From: Cyanophora paradoxa
Taxonomy: Eukaryota; Glaucocystophyceae; Cyanophorales; Cyanophoraceae
DNA: 64,000 bases
Assembly (NCBI GenBank): GCA_004431415.1
Contig: QPMI01000058.1
Coordinates: 62,001-126,000, forward strand
Direction of reading: 5' to 3'
The notes under the pieces are model-generated. The model made no database searches. It saw nothing but the letters and a program-made list of their open reading frames with translations, and was not told the DNA's origin. Below are positions 42,910-54,000 of the stretch, piece after piece. The translations under genes were made by a program, and so were the position numbers. Within the stretch, counting starts at the first letter, position 1. The number at the start of each line of letters is the position of its first letter.

Positions 42910-43325
42910 ATGACCACGCACGAGGCGAGCAAGGAGAGCCAGGCAGCAGCGCAGCCGGAAGCAGGCCCGTCGGGCGCAGCCGCAGACGCAAGCGGCGCGG
43001 ATGGGCAGGAGAAGAAGCCCGGGTGCTCGTCCTGCGAGATTATGAGGCGACTGTTTGAGGGCCCGTGCGGAGATCAAGTCGCCGCATTCGTCGCGTGCTA
43101 CCAGAAGAAGGGCCAGGATGAGGTTTGGCCGCTCTATATCGTTTCTAGAATGCGCCGCGCGCGCTGGCCGAGCCAGCGCTTCGAGCGGCTTCGCGCGCGC
43201 GCGCCGCGCGCGCGCGCCGCGCGCGCGCGCGGGCCGGGCCGCGGCCGTCCGCGGCACGGATTCCGCGCGAAGCTTTAAGAAGCGGGGCCACACGAGAACC
43301 GCAGCCGCCTGGCGGGCTTAGCTAC
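42910..43325 (+). pseudogene. GCK-domain gene copy lacking exon 2
   Basis: Exon 1 (42910-43122) is almost identical to the intact gene: MTTHEASKESQAAAQPEAG, then CSSCEIMRRLFEGPCGDQV and CYQKKGQDE. The start of the intron is also kept, up to about 43325. The exon coding for the second half of the Cys-pair domain (DITECVDVWKAMDEC) is absent; a GC-dinucleotide tract and a minisatellite follow instead. A protein from this copy would lack half of its cysteine pairs. Confidence 0.75.
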
Positions 43326-43547
43326 GCGGCGGGCGGCGGCGCGGCTTGGCGGGCGGGGCGGAGGCGCGGGGGGCGGCGGCGCGGCTCGCCGTACGGGCGG
43401 AGGCGCGGCGGGCGGCGGCGCGGCTCGCCGGACGGGTCGGAGGCGCAGCGGGCGGCGGCGCGGCTCGCCGGACGGGGCGGAGGCGCGGCGGGCGGCGGCG
43501 CGGCTCGCCGGACGGGGCAGAGGCGCGGCGGCGCGGCTCACTGCCTC
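43190..43547. repeat. GC-dinucleotide tract and 39-40-bp minisatellite at a duplication junction
   Basis: Alternating GCGCGC runs at about 43192-43235 (Z-DNA-prone), then four to five units of 39-40 bp based on CGGCTCGCCGGACGGGGCGG (43325-43540). It lies exactly between the end of the GCK copy and the start of block A copy 2. Confidence 0.75.
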
Positions 43548-43793
43548 CCGCCCACTGCCTCGCGAATTCGAACGCCGACGACCGCCACTTGGCCCCGGCG
43601 TTACGGGGCCTCTTGAGCGGCTTCGCGGAGCAGCAGGCCGCGAACGCGGCGCGCCTCGACCGGGCGCGGGCCCTCTTGCGCGAGCTGCAGCCGGAGCCCG
43701 AGCCGGAGCCGCGGCGGGCCCAGGGCCAGGCCTAGGGCCAGGGCCTCCGGAGCGGCTTCCTCAAGCAGCGGGGTCGGGGCGTGGGCCGGAAGT
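43548..43793 (+). pseudogene. Fragment of the 3' end of the giant caspase/helicase gene
   Basis: Reads NSNADDRHLAPALRGLLSGF, then AARLDRARALLRELQPEPEP and RRAQGQA, parallel to the C-terminus of the giant gene at 21024-21275. A TAG interrupts the frame at 43733-43735, before the GQGLRSGFLKQRGRG ending. Only about 80 of some 3,400 residues were copied. Confidence 0.85.
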
Positions 43794-43974
43794 AGCTAGC
43801 CTCGTAGATCAAGACCAAACCAGCCGGTGTATCGAATATTCGGAAAAGCTAAAAACAAATATTAATGCATATGCATGCTTAAGCTTTGGTCGGTACCGGT
43901 TTATCGTATTTTCGAAAAAGCTAAACACATTTTCGTCGAGCTCAAGCCTTATATTGCTGGCCTGACCTAGTGGC

Positions 43975-46134
43975 CTAAGCATCATCCTTGACACCCGTGA
44001 ATACGACTCTCACGTCCAGCAGCGAACTGGTGAGGAGCTGCCGCTCCCGGAGTCCACCATGCTCATCTTCGTCGCGACCTCGTTGGATACCTGCACAGTT
44101 GTTGAGAAATGGTAGGGCAAGTAAAGCACAAATCGATTACAGTGCCGTTGGGTAATTGTGAAGCAGATCTAGATCTAGACGAGGCCGTTGAGCGAGCTGA
44201 CGGAGACGAGGTCCGTCGCGACCGGCAGGGCTGAGTTGACTTCAAGCAGGCGGAGGCCCGGCACGTCGGATGCGAGCCGCTGCGAACGAAGTGCCCGAAA
44301 AGGGGTTAGAAGAGAGTCGAAGAATTCGAAGCAAAACCTGGTACTAGAATCTAGCTAGATGCGCACCTTCAAGAAAGAGCCCGTGATCATGGAGCCACCG
44401 TCGTGCATTTTGATGCCGAGGTGCTGCAACTGCGCCCATGGCTTGAGGAACGTAGACTTCCAACGGGAGGATGAAGTTGACGATCTGGTGCGCGAGGCTG
44501 AATGTCAGATCTAGCAAGGACGTACGCGTCACACAGAAATGGATTGCGCACCTCGAGGGAGCGGCAGCTGGCGAGCACCGAAGCGGCTCTCGCCGCATGT
44601 TCTGGAGACTGCGGAGGGCTGGAGCTGCAGAAAGAGGCGCCAAGTCTATTCCAGGACTTGAGTTAACGTTTCCAATGGATGCGATGAGGGACTGCAGCCG
44701 GGGCATGTGCGAGATGAAGCCAATCCAGCCAAGTCGTGCGCATGCGGCAATTGCAAGATCTGAACGCGACGTAAGGAGACAAAGCAAAGTGCGCAGGGAA
44801 TAGGCTCATGATTATTGGCCGCTGGATTGCACCTCGGATCTGTGTGAGGGAGCACAGCGGACGGAGATGGTCTTCATCGTGAGCGGAAGGAGAGAACATT
44901 AGGCCGGAATCTGCGCTGAAAAAGGAGAGCCACAGCGTCTCCAGCGCCGTGAACTTTGCGGCAGCTGCGAACACCGCTGCTGGAGGCTGGCCACTGCCGA
45001 TTGCTGCACGAAAGCGCAAGGCTCGAAGCGAGGGGGCGAGAGGAGTAAGCGCCTCAAGAACTGTGACGGGAAGCGGGATGCCGAGATCGAGCATCTGGGA
45101 CGGGCTAAAGTTAGAGCAATCGCGAGCCGCGGATGTCGTCGGTGCTCACTCACGGACCTGCAGGTTTGGAAGGAGGGAGAGGACCGACAGGGACTGCAAG
45201 ACAGCGGGCGCTGCAAATGCTGACACGGATACGTATGCGGACGGCGGCACCCTGACATTTAGACTGCGGAGACGCTGCATGTGCTGGATGGACGCAAGTC
45301 CGGTGACAGGGAGCTGGGCAGCATCTGCTCCGCTAAAGGTGATGCTGAGCTCCTCCAGCTGATCCCGAAATGCTGCCGCCAGCTTGCAGAGACCACGGGC
45401 CGGGCTGAGACGTCGCCTCCTTGAAGGACTATTCGCCGGCGCCGCACGGCCTTCCGTGACTGTTCGGGCAGCTTCGTGAGCGCCTCCGGATCCACCGCCG
45501 CGTCGTTCGGCTCCCGCAGGGCCACGCGGCCCCAGAGGCTGCCGTCGTCCACGACCCGCCGGAATCGTCGGCACACCGCTTTCAGCTGCACAAGCTGCTT
45601 CGGCTGCACGTCGGGCATGTCTTCTTTCGGGTCGAGCAGCGAGGTTTCGTCGCACGTTGGCGGCCTGATCCAGCCACGTCGCGCGGCCAGGAACAGCACA
45701 CGGCCCAGCGCTAGCAGCTCGTCCGGCAGCGCGTCCAGCGGGCTGCGGCCGGCCGCAATCGCTGCTGCGACGGTGGATGCTGCAGCTTCGTTGCTGCACG
45801 ATCCGCTCGGCGCGCCCGCGGGGGCCGCGCGACCGCATGTACATGTGTACGTACGCGTATGCGTACATTTAGTTTTGAGTGAGCGAACGCGGCGCGCGGA
45901 CGAGCCGCACGCCAGCCGCACCGCTCGAGGACGATGCCGCCGCGCTGCTCGATTCGGATGTGTGCGTCCCGCCCTGCCCGCTCGCCGCGCCTGCCACGCC
46001 GGCGCCATCGATATTGCCTGCAAGAGGAGAGCGCCGCTCAATCGGCACGTCTGATCTCCGATCGATCGGCGAAGCTCACCTTCGCTTCCATTCGCCGCCG
46101 TGCGCGCCCGCTTCGCTCGGCTCTCGTGCGCCAT
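43975..46134 (-). pseudogene. Broken copy of the F-box/LRR gene
   Basis: Homologous to 18267-20454 over all eight exons, starting MAHESRAKRARTAANGSEG and including SPLDALPDELLALGRVLFLA. Three frame-breaking changes against the intact copy were found by hand alignment: a 1-bp loss after CTTCAAGGAGGC (about 45410), a 25-bp loss after GCTCCAGCCCTC (about 44613), and an 8-bp gain in the last exon (about 44045). The CTGCAG acceptor before exon 3 is also changed. Several in-frame 6-bp insertions are present too. No single open product remains. Confidence 0.75.
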
Positions 46135-46424
46135 TTCGCCTGGGGGATCGAGCGGGTTGCGGGTACGCTGGCACTGGATGCTGGCAACCAGCTTTGCAAC
46201 TGCAGGAATTTGGAATACCGGAGGACCCGGTCCTCCCGATCGCGGCCAGCTAGCTGTAATCGGTGACAGCGCCCGGCCCATGTATGGGCGCTTGTCGGCC
46301 GTTGCGTTGGCGAAGGCTGGAGCAGCATAAGACGCTCAGCTACAGGCATGAAAGTCGACGTCCCGCGATAGCCGTGAGCGCGGGCCGATCGGCGCTCGAG
46401 CTCCGCCCCGGCCGGGCGCGGTCG

Positions 46425-49214
46425 ATGTGGGCGCTGGCGGCCTTGGAGACCCTAGCTCCGTCGCTCGTGTTCGCAGCAGCGCTGTGCGTCGCAGCGGGGC
46501 AGAGCTGCGGCGGCCTGGGAGGCCCTGCCCCGGGCGGCGGCTCGAGCTCGCAGGGCGTGCGCCTGACAGAGGGCGCCGAGCTGCGCCTCGCGCCAGGCGG
46601 CCCGCTCGACTTCTCGGGCGCCACTTCGTTCACGTGCGCGCCGCTCGTCGCGGCCTCGTCCCTCGCGGCGCCGGCCGAGCGATCCGGATCCCCTCGCAGT
46701 TTCGAGCTCTGGCTCGCGCTTCGGAAGGGGCCGTCGATCGCGGGACGCGGGCCGGCGTGGCTGCTGCGGGCGGGGCGCGCCGGCGGCGGCGGCGGCGGCG
46801 CGGAGGCGGAGGCGCAGCTTGGCTTCGGGATCGAAGCGGCGGAGCGGCGGGACGACCGGGAGACGCGGGACGACCGCCGAGCGGACGGCGCCGCGTGGCG
46901 GCTCGCCCAGGCCGGCCGCCCCTCCGTCTCCGCCTCCGCCCCAATCTCCGACACGTGGACGCACTGGGCCGGTCCGCCGGCGCCGCGCCGCTCGCGCCCG
47001 CCCTCCGCCTCCCCGCCGCCCCGCCCCGTCGCCTGACGCCCCTAGCCCAGGCACGTACGACTCGCGCGCGAACGAGAGAAAGCTGTATCGGTCCAGCGCG
47101 GCCGTGGGCAGCGCCGCCGGGGCGCTGCGGGTACCCCCCGCCGACGGCCCCCCCGGCGACCTCGTCCTACGCGCGCCCGAGGGGTACGCGGTCGACGTGG
47201 ACGATATCCGGTACCACCCTCTCAGCTGAGCGCGTACCCCCTTCCGCGAGCTTATGCCGCCTGCCTTCGCCCCCTCCCCCGCAGCGTCTGGATGGGCGTC
47301 GCCGTACCCCGCGAAACCCTCGCCTCGTGCGCCGTGCCCTACCCCGCCCCCTTCCCCCCCCCCCTCTTCGGCTCCACTTACCCCCACTCTAGGTTCGCCG
47401 ACCGCCCGCTCTCCGCTGAGCACCCTTACCTCTCCGCTCTGTCCGCCTACTTCACGGTACCCCCCGCCCTCTCAACCTCCTGTACCCCCTAATTCTCCTA
47501 CCCCAGTTCGACAACGTGAGCGACGCGTGGGCGGACCGGAGCGCCTGCGGCGGCCGTGCCGTCGTCCCGGGGGGGTACGCCCTCGTCGCTGGGCGCCCAG
47601 CGTCTACCCCGCCCTCCTCCTCCTCCTCCTCGTCCTCGGGCTCGTCGCTGCCGCGCTGGGGACTCGGCGTCATCGGAACCGGCTTCGTCGTCATCGCTGC
47701 CGTCTCCTCGATCGGTCCGTAGCCCGCGTACCCCCCCCCCGCCTCCTCGCCGTCCGGTCGCCCGCCCGCGTACCCCCCTACTCCATCTGTTCTGATCTCT
47801 TGCGCGCCCAGGATTCGGCTACCTGCAGCGGCGGTTCTGCCCGCAGCGTGGCGGCCTGGCAGCCGCCCTCGCCGCCCGCCGTGGCCTCGATCCGGGGCCC
47901 CGCATGCGCACTTTCACGGTACCCCCCCGCCCCCCGCAGCTTGTACCCCCCCTCTGAGACTGTCTTGGCGACGCGCAGCTCATCGTCATCGACGAGGGCG
48001 AAGGCGGACGGTACCCCTCTCTTCCCCCCGCTCCCCCCTCCTCCCCCCCCCTCCCCCGCCCCCCGCCCCCGCTCCTCATCTTTCCCCGCAGGCAGGCGCC
48101 GCGAGTGGACCCGGCGCAGTTCCCGCGGGTGACGCGGCCGGCGGGCCCTGCGGAGGGGCACCCCTGGGACGACCCGTGCGCCATCTGCATCGAGGAGTAC
48201 GTCGAGGCGCGTACCCCGTACCCCCCGGTGGGAAGCGAGGCTGGGAAACAGTCTAACTCACTAAGTAACAAGGTGGGAAGGATGTAGGGGGGCCGGGTTC
48301 GCGCTCTAGCGGGATCGCGGTGAGGTGGTGGGGGGGGGGGAAGGAGGGGGGGAAGGATGGGAGGAAGCGGGGGGGGGGGGGGGGGGGCTGGTCGGGCCCC
48401 CCGCGGTCCGTGCCGGCGTGCCTTGCTGAGCCCTTTCTTTTTCGGCGTAGGGGTCCGAGGCGTCGCTGCTGCCGTGCGGGCACGCCTTCCACCCGAACTG
48501 CCTCGCCCAGTGCGCCCTGCCCCACTACCCCCCCTCCTCCCCGCCTCGCCGCGCTCCGAGGTGCTCGCGGCCCGAGGGGAGAGCTAGCAGCCTCCTGATC
48601 AGGCCGAGCTTGCGCATCTGCTCCTGACCTGGGCTTGAGATTTTGAGATAGAAGCTTATATTAGCTCTAGCTCCGGTCCTGCCCGGGGAGTAGCTGGCTA
48701 GCTAGCGCAGAGACGCTAAGAAACTAGACTCCCTCCATCCGCACTCGCTTTGTGACCAGGACCCACCCGCCCTTGCCCCGGCAGGTGGCTTGCGACTGCC
48801 CACGAGTGCCCGTGCGTACCCCCCCTTCCCCCCCCCTCGCCGCTGACTGGCGCTCTCGCCCCGCCCCCGCCTCCCCCCCCCCCCCCCCCCCCCCCCGCCT
48901 TCAGCCTCTGCAAGATGGACCTCGCGGCCCCCCAGGCTCAGGCTCAGGCTTCGGCCCCGGAGGCGCCCCCGGGCCCCGCGCCCCTCCCCTCCGCCCCCCC
49001 TCCCCTCTCGATGGCGTACCCCCGCGGTCCGCCGGGCCCGGACCCGGTCCCCCACGCGGCGGCCCAGGTGATCACGAACGGGGGTACGGCCCCGGCCGCC
49101 CCGCCGCCTAGGCCCCTGCCCGCTGGGGGCGTGTACGGTGGCGGCTTCAGTGTCGTTTTGCTCGGCGGGGGCGCGGAGGGCGCGGGAGGTCGCCCCGCGA
49201 CTTATAGTTCGTGA
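46425..49214 (+). CDS. RING-H2 membrane E3 ubiquitin ligase, intact copy
   Basis: Begins MWALAALETLAPSLVFAAAL (signal peptide), then a lumenal domain including FELWLALRKGPSIAGRGPAW, RANERKLYRSSAAVG and LVLRAPEGYAVDVDDIRVWM. A membrane span (WGLGVIGTGFVVIAAVSSIG) and a cytosolic linker follow. The RING-H2 domain is assembled from four exons: CAICIEEYVEA (about 48,180), LLPCGHAFHPNCLAQ (about 48,460-48,507), WLATAHECP (48,785-48,814) and LCKMDLAAPQ (48,907-), with phases that fit. All eight zinc ligands (C3-H2-C3) and the Trp before CPLC are present. The architecture, signal peptide-lumenal domain-TM-RING, resembles the PA-TM-RING family (RNF13, GRAIL), although a PA domain is not certain. The tail is Pro/Ala-rich and stops at 49212-49214. 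Introns begin mostly GTACCCC, and one ends in C24 before GCCTTCAG. Confidence 0.78.
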
Positions 49215-51028
49215 TCACGATCACTGATACGCTAGTGTTCACGATCACTGATAAGCGAATCACTCAATCTCTGCGCGTTCGCTGTTCACTTAAGACGTCT
49301 AGATAGTAGTCGCGCTTAGTAGTCGATTGCAATTGTGCAGGCATGCTTATAAGTATCATCAATATTATGACTTTCGCGCCTCGACCCCGGCCGGCTTTCG
49401 TGATTCCTTTGACTGTCCTTTTGCCTGCTCTTGATCCGCCTGCTCCGCCTCCTGTGTCCTCCTCGACCTCGTGCCGTAGCTCTGCCCTTTCGCATCGTCC
49501 TGCTTCGCCTCCGCCTCCTTGTCGTCTTGTTGTTCCTCTTACTTGTCTTCTTCCTGTTATTTATCTTTCTCAATTTTGTCCCCCGCTTCTTAGTGATGTA
49601 ATTCCTTCTGATATTGATGGTATCTCAAGCTCTGGCTCTTCTTCGTGTCAGTTCTCCTCTGTCCCTAGATCTGCTCGATTTATCGTCTCTTCTCGCTATC
49701 GATCTGTCTCGAGCTCTGTGTCTTTCCTTTTTTATTGTCGATTTTGGCTCTTTGTCTTATCTTTCTTCGTGCTCTTGTCTTAGTTATTTTGCTTTTTTGT
49801 CTTTATGCCCCCTGGGCAGCCCCCGCAGTGCTGGTGTCTAGAGACTGTGGCCGGTAATTCACCAAAAAAAAATCATCAATATTATGTGCATTAGAATCAT
49901 CCCTCGGTCGTAAATTCAAATATTTGATTGTGATATCCAAGCACACTGTAACTCATGATCATGATCAGTGACTATTAGCAATTACAAGCGCTAGCTTTGA
50001 TCATGAAGCACATGAAGCCAGTAGACGTCGACGCCATTGCTTACCGATCGCGAGCTCTAGTACCATTCCCAATTATATAATTAGTTATAAAGTACAATTT
50101 TAACTTCGAATTCACAAGCTGGAATTGCTCACCCACTGATCTCGATGATTATCATGCCATGATATCGATGGGATCAGGGCCGAGCTTGCGAGCTTGGAAT
50201 TCGAATTCGAATGCTTGCCAGCGTGCGCGTGTGCACGCATCATTTCTCGTTCTCGTTCTTCTATTCAAATCTAACTACTCACATCATCACATTGCATTCA
50301 TCGATATCGCCATTCGATGCAATCTTAGCTAATCCTGTAAATGTTAGCTGAAGCTGAACAAGCACATCGACATCGATATGCTCAGCGGCTGATCGTGCCA
50401 GCATTCTGGCCTGTGACCTGAACTATCCTAGCAGAGGAATTCGAACAAGATAAGAAAATGTATCTATCAAGATCGGATTAAAAGATGACCACGATTGAGA
50501 ACGATGAATGCGGGATCATGATCAGAGATCAATTTGCAAGCCGCTGAGCAGAAGTCTAAAAGCTAAAAGCCATTGATCATGACTCGAAGAGCTGATGTTT
50601 AGAGCATTTGAAATTCGCCAAAATCGCTTTGCACTGCGGCAGCTTTAATAAGTTGCTGTATAGCAGATGGGAACTGGATCTGAATCGAAAAATGAAATCA
50701 AGCAATGGGAGAAGCTCGCGAAACTCAAGGGGCTACACGCAAATGAAGCACAATGTATCGCATCTAAACTGTTATAAATATATCTGTAACTATTTGTCTT
50801 CTGAGCAAGTTCGAAACAAAAGAAAGAGAGATCTATACGTCGGTTTGAAGGGCAGACAAGCGCAATCATATAGGAGCATCAGATCTATAGCTAGGAAGAC
50901 GAATTTAAACTATCAATATCTTATATACTGTGATATATATATAGCTATAGCTGTAGTATACATCGAGAGGGCTAGCGCTAATTATATAAGCGGCTAAGCC
51001 GCTGAGCGCTAGCCAAGGGCCAGGCCGC
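49215..51028. other. AT-rich intergenic region
   Basis: No gene supported. 49,370-49,840 is strongly pyrimidine-rich on the plus strand (T/C-rich codon-like runs) and ends near a poly-A stretch at 49,863. 49,900-51,000 is AT-rich with many TGATCATGATCA and GAATTCGAATTC palindromes. A 129-codon frame at 50608-50997 is Lys/Arg/Tyr-rich with no recognisable domain. Confidence 0.45.
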
Positions 51029-54000
51029 TCAGGAGCGGCTGGGCCCTTGGCCATGGCCAGAGGAGGGGCCCGGGGAGGGCGGCTGGGGGTGCCAGAAAAA
51101 GGGCCAGGACCCCGGCCGGAGCCCGTGACTCACCGAAGGGTCGCTGGGGCCGAACAACCCGAAGGGCGGAGGGGGCTCGATTCCCGTTGGGGGTACCGGC
51201 GGCCCGGACGGTGGCGGGGGCGGGGGCGGGGGCGGCGGGAGCGCGTGCGGGTGCTGGCCGCGGGATGGGGGAGGAGGAGGGGGCGGGAGGTGAAGGGCGG
51301 GGGGCGGGGGTAGGCGCGGGGGAGGCGAGGGGAGCGGGGACGGGCAGTGGGACGGGGGGGAGAGGGGCGGGGGTATCGGCAGCGGCGTCGGGCCGAACGA
51401 GGGCGGGGCGGGGATCAGGGGCTGCGGGGCGGGGCCCGGGCCCCCGGGGTACGGGTACTGGCGGGGGTACAGGGCGAAGGGCGGCGGCGGCTGCTGCTGT
51501 CCGGGGACGTTGGGGGGCCCGGGGAATTCGAAGGGGGGTAGCGTACCCCTCCCCTCCCCCGAGTACGACGAGGAGGGGGAGGGGGAGGACGCGGGGTGGG
51601 GTCCGGGGTACCGGGCGGCCTTGGGGCCGCGGGGGCCGGCGCCTGCGCCGGCACCACCACCGGGGCCGGCCGTACGCGTACCCCCCCTGTCGGCCCCGTG
51701 CGCGTGCACGTGCCAGGTACCGCGGTCGTCCGCCTCGTCGTCCTCCTCGTCGTCGACGTCCTCCTCGGAGGCAGAAGCGGCGGGGGCGGCGCGCCGGCCC
51801 CGCTTGGGGTGCCCTCGCCCGCCCCCGCCCCCGCCTCCCCCTCGAGATCCCGCTACCCCTCCCGCCCCGTCCAACCGGGCCCCCCTGGGGGGTAGGGAGA
51901 AGCCCTCGAGGCCGGACCGCCTCAGGAAGTCTCGGACGCGCCGTCCCCCCCCGCGTGTGCCCAGGTCGGGGTCGTGCACGCCCACGCGGGGCGGGTTCGG
52001 CTCCTCAAACAGCTGTTTGTACCTGAACGTTACCGGTGCGAAAGAAAGAGGCCTGGGGTTAGCAAAGAAGGAAAGAAAGAGAGGCTACGAGCCGCTGAAA
52101 GAAAGAAAGGGGCTCACCAGGCCTCTTGGCGGTACTCTGGTAGACGGAAAGATAGATAGTAAGATCGATAGTTAGATATATAATAGTAAAATAGAAAGGA
52201 AGATAAACAGTTAGATAGATAGATAGTAGACGGACCGTCGAGGGGCCGGCAGAGGCCCTTGCGGGCCGCCTCGCGGGGCCCCAGGACGGCGATGAAGACT
52301 CGGTCCCGCGCCCGCTCCACCGCCTGCTCATGATCATGAGATACGAGAGACGAGATATGAGAGGCGAGATATATACGAGAGAGAGACGAGAGATGAGATA
52401 GATAGATGAGAGACGAGGTATGAGAGGCTGTAGGCGGCGGGCCGGAGCAGGGGGGATGGGAGCCCGCGGTGCGGTCCGAGATCTAGACCTAGGGCACAGG
52501 GGGGGGAGGGGGTAGGGGGGTAGGGGGAGCAGCTGCAGGCTCACCGCGCGGTCGAGTCCGGGGAGAAGAGACATTTGGAACTGCAGGGCGGGCCGGGGGG
52601 TTAGTTGTGATAATCATGATCATGATCAGTTGATCGTTCAGCCACATGCATCAGCTAGAAGTTTGAATTTGAGTTTAAGTAAGATCTAGAGGGCCCGGCG
52701 CTGCCGCTTGGGTACCTGGTTGCGGGCCCACTGGACGCGAACGTAGCAGTGCTCCCGCCCGGGGTACCTGCGGACCAGGGGGGTACACCCGAGTTCAGCG
52801 TTGGAGGGGGGAGTTGGGGGGGGGGGTACGCGGACTTGGGGTTGAGGGTCGCGACGGCGACGTTGGGGGGCAGATCGACGTCGTACCCCCCGGCCGCGGA
52901 TCCGGAGCTGGAGGGGGCGGCGCTAGCGCTGGTGGGGGAGGGGGAGGAGCCGGAGGGGGGCGAAAGGGGGAGGAGAAGCTGAGAGGGGGGGAAAGACGAG
53001 CTCCGGTTCTGGCGGCCCCTGGCCATATGCACGGCTCCCGTGCGGCCCCGCCGCCGCCGCCGCCGCCGCCGCCGCGTCCCCGGCTCCGCTTCCGCCCCCG
53101 CCGCCCCCATGCTCGCGGTCGCGATCATGAGGCCAGGCGGCGGCGGCGGCGCCGCCGCCGTTGCCGCCGGTGCCGCCGTACCGCCAGTGCCGCCGGTGCC
53201 GGCGCTGCCGCCGCCGCCGCCGCCGGCGCTGCGGTCGCGCTTGCGGGTGCCGTAAAAGTAGCCTCGCGGCGCCGTCGCTCCAGGCAGCCCGATGCTGCGC
53301 GCGCGCTTAAGCTATAAGCTTCTCCTCAAGTAAAATTAACATCTAGAGAGCTTTACTTATATATTTAATGAAGGGCGCATCCATTATAACCGACAACAAT
53401 CAAAATTGAAGGCACCTTCGGAGGTACGAGCGGAGCCGCTCGGCGGCGGCGGGGGTACCGGGCTGCGGATCGTGCGGCCCGACGCTCGGTGGCTCCGCAG
53501 ACTCGAAGAGCTCGCGGAAGAACTGGGTACCCCGGTACTCTGATCGCGAGGAGGGGGAGGAGGCGGAATCGGAACCCAATCAGAACAGGGAGGGAGTACG
53601 ACGGAAGAAATCAAATTGGGGGGAGGGGGGGGGGATGGACCCTGGAGGGGGTAGCAGAGGCCGCGGTCCTGCGCCTCGAGAGGCCCACAGGCGGCGATGA
53701 GGCACGCGTCACGCGCCCGCTTCACCGTCTGCGAACGAAGAGCCGGCGCACCCCCCCGGACCGCGCATCAGACCTCGAGCTTGAATGGAAGGGCCAGCAG
53801 CAGGGCGGCATTTGTAACGGGCGCCCGCCCCCGGGCCGCCCATTAGACCTCGAGCTTGGACGGGCAGGACGGATCGGAAGCAAGCCAAGGCGGCGTTTAA
53901 TTTGTAAATTTAGTGGGGGCCTGGGGGCCTGGGGGCCGGGGGCCGGGGTACGCGCACATCCATGTCCGCATCGTTCCGCAGCGTCATTTTGAACTGCGAG

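Larger units (their letters stand above)
43548..48745. repeat. Inverted segmental duplication, block A copy 2
   Basis: Inverted homologue of 16250-21279. It contains a fragment of the giant gene 3' end (+), a broken F-box gene (-) and the 5' and middle parts of the RING gene (+). The last RING exon lies just beyond the homologous region. Confidence 0.85.

Noticed and set aside
45146-45868. Separate gene starting MYAYAYVHMYM on the minus strand
   Set aside because: It is the shifted frame of the broken F-box copy; the Met/Tyr start comes from ACGTACGC-type simple sequence in the former intron.
49343-49783. Plus-strand 146-codon Ser/Leu/Phe-rich frame
   Set aside because: Follows from a pyrimidine-rich tract; no conserved motif, no splice context, no start context of note.
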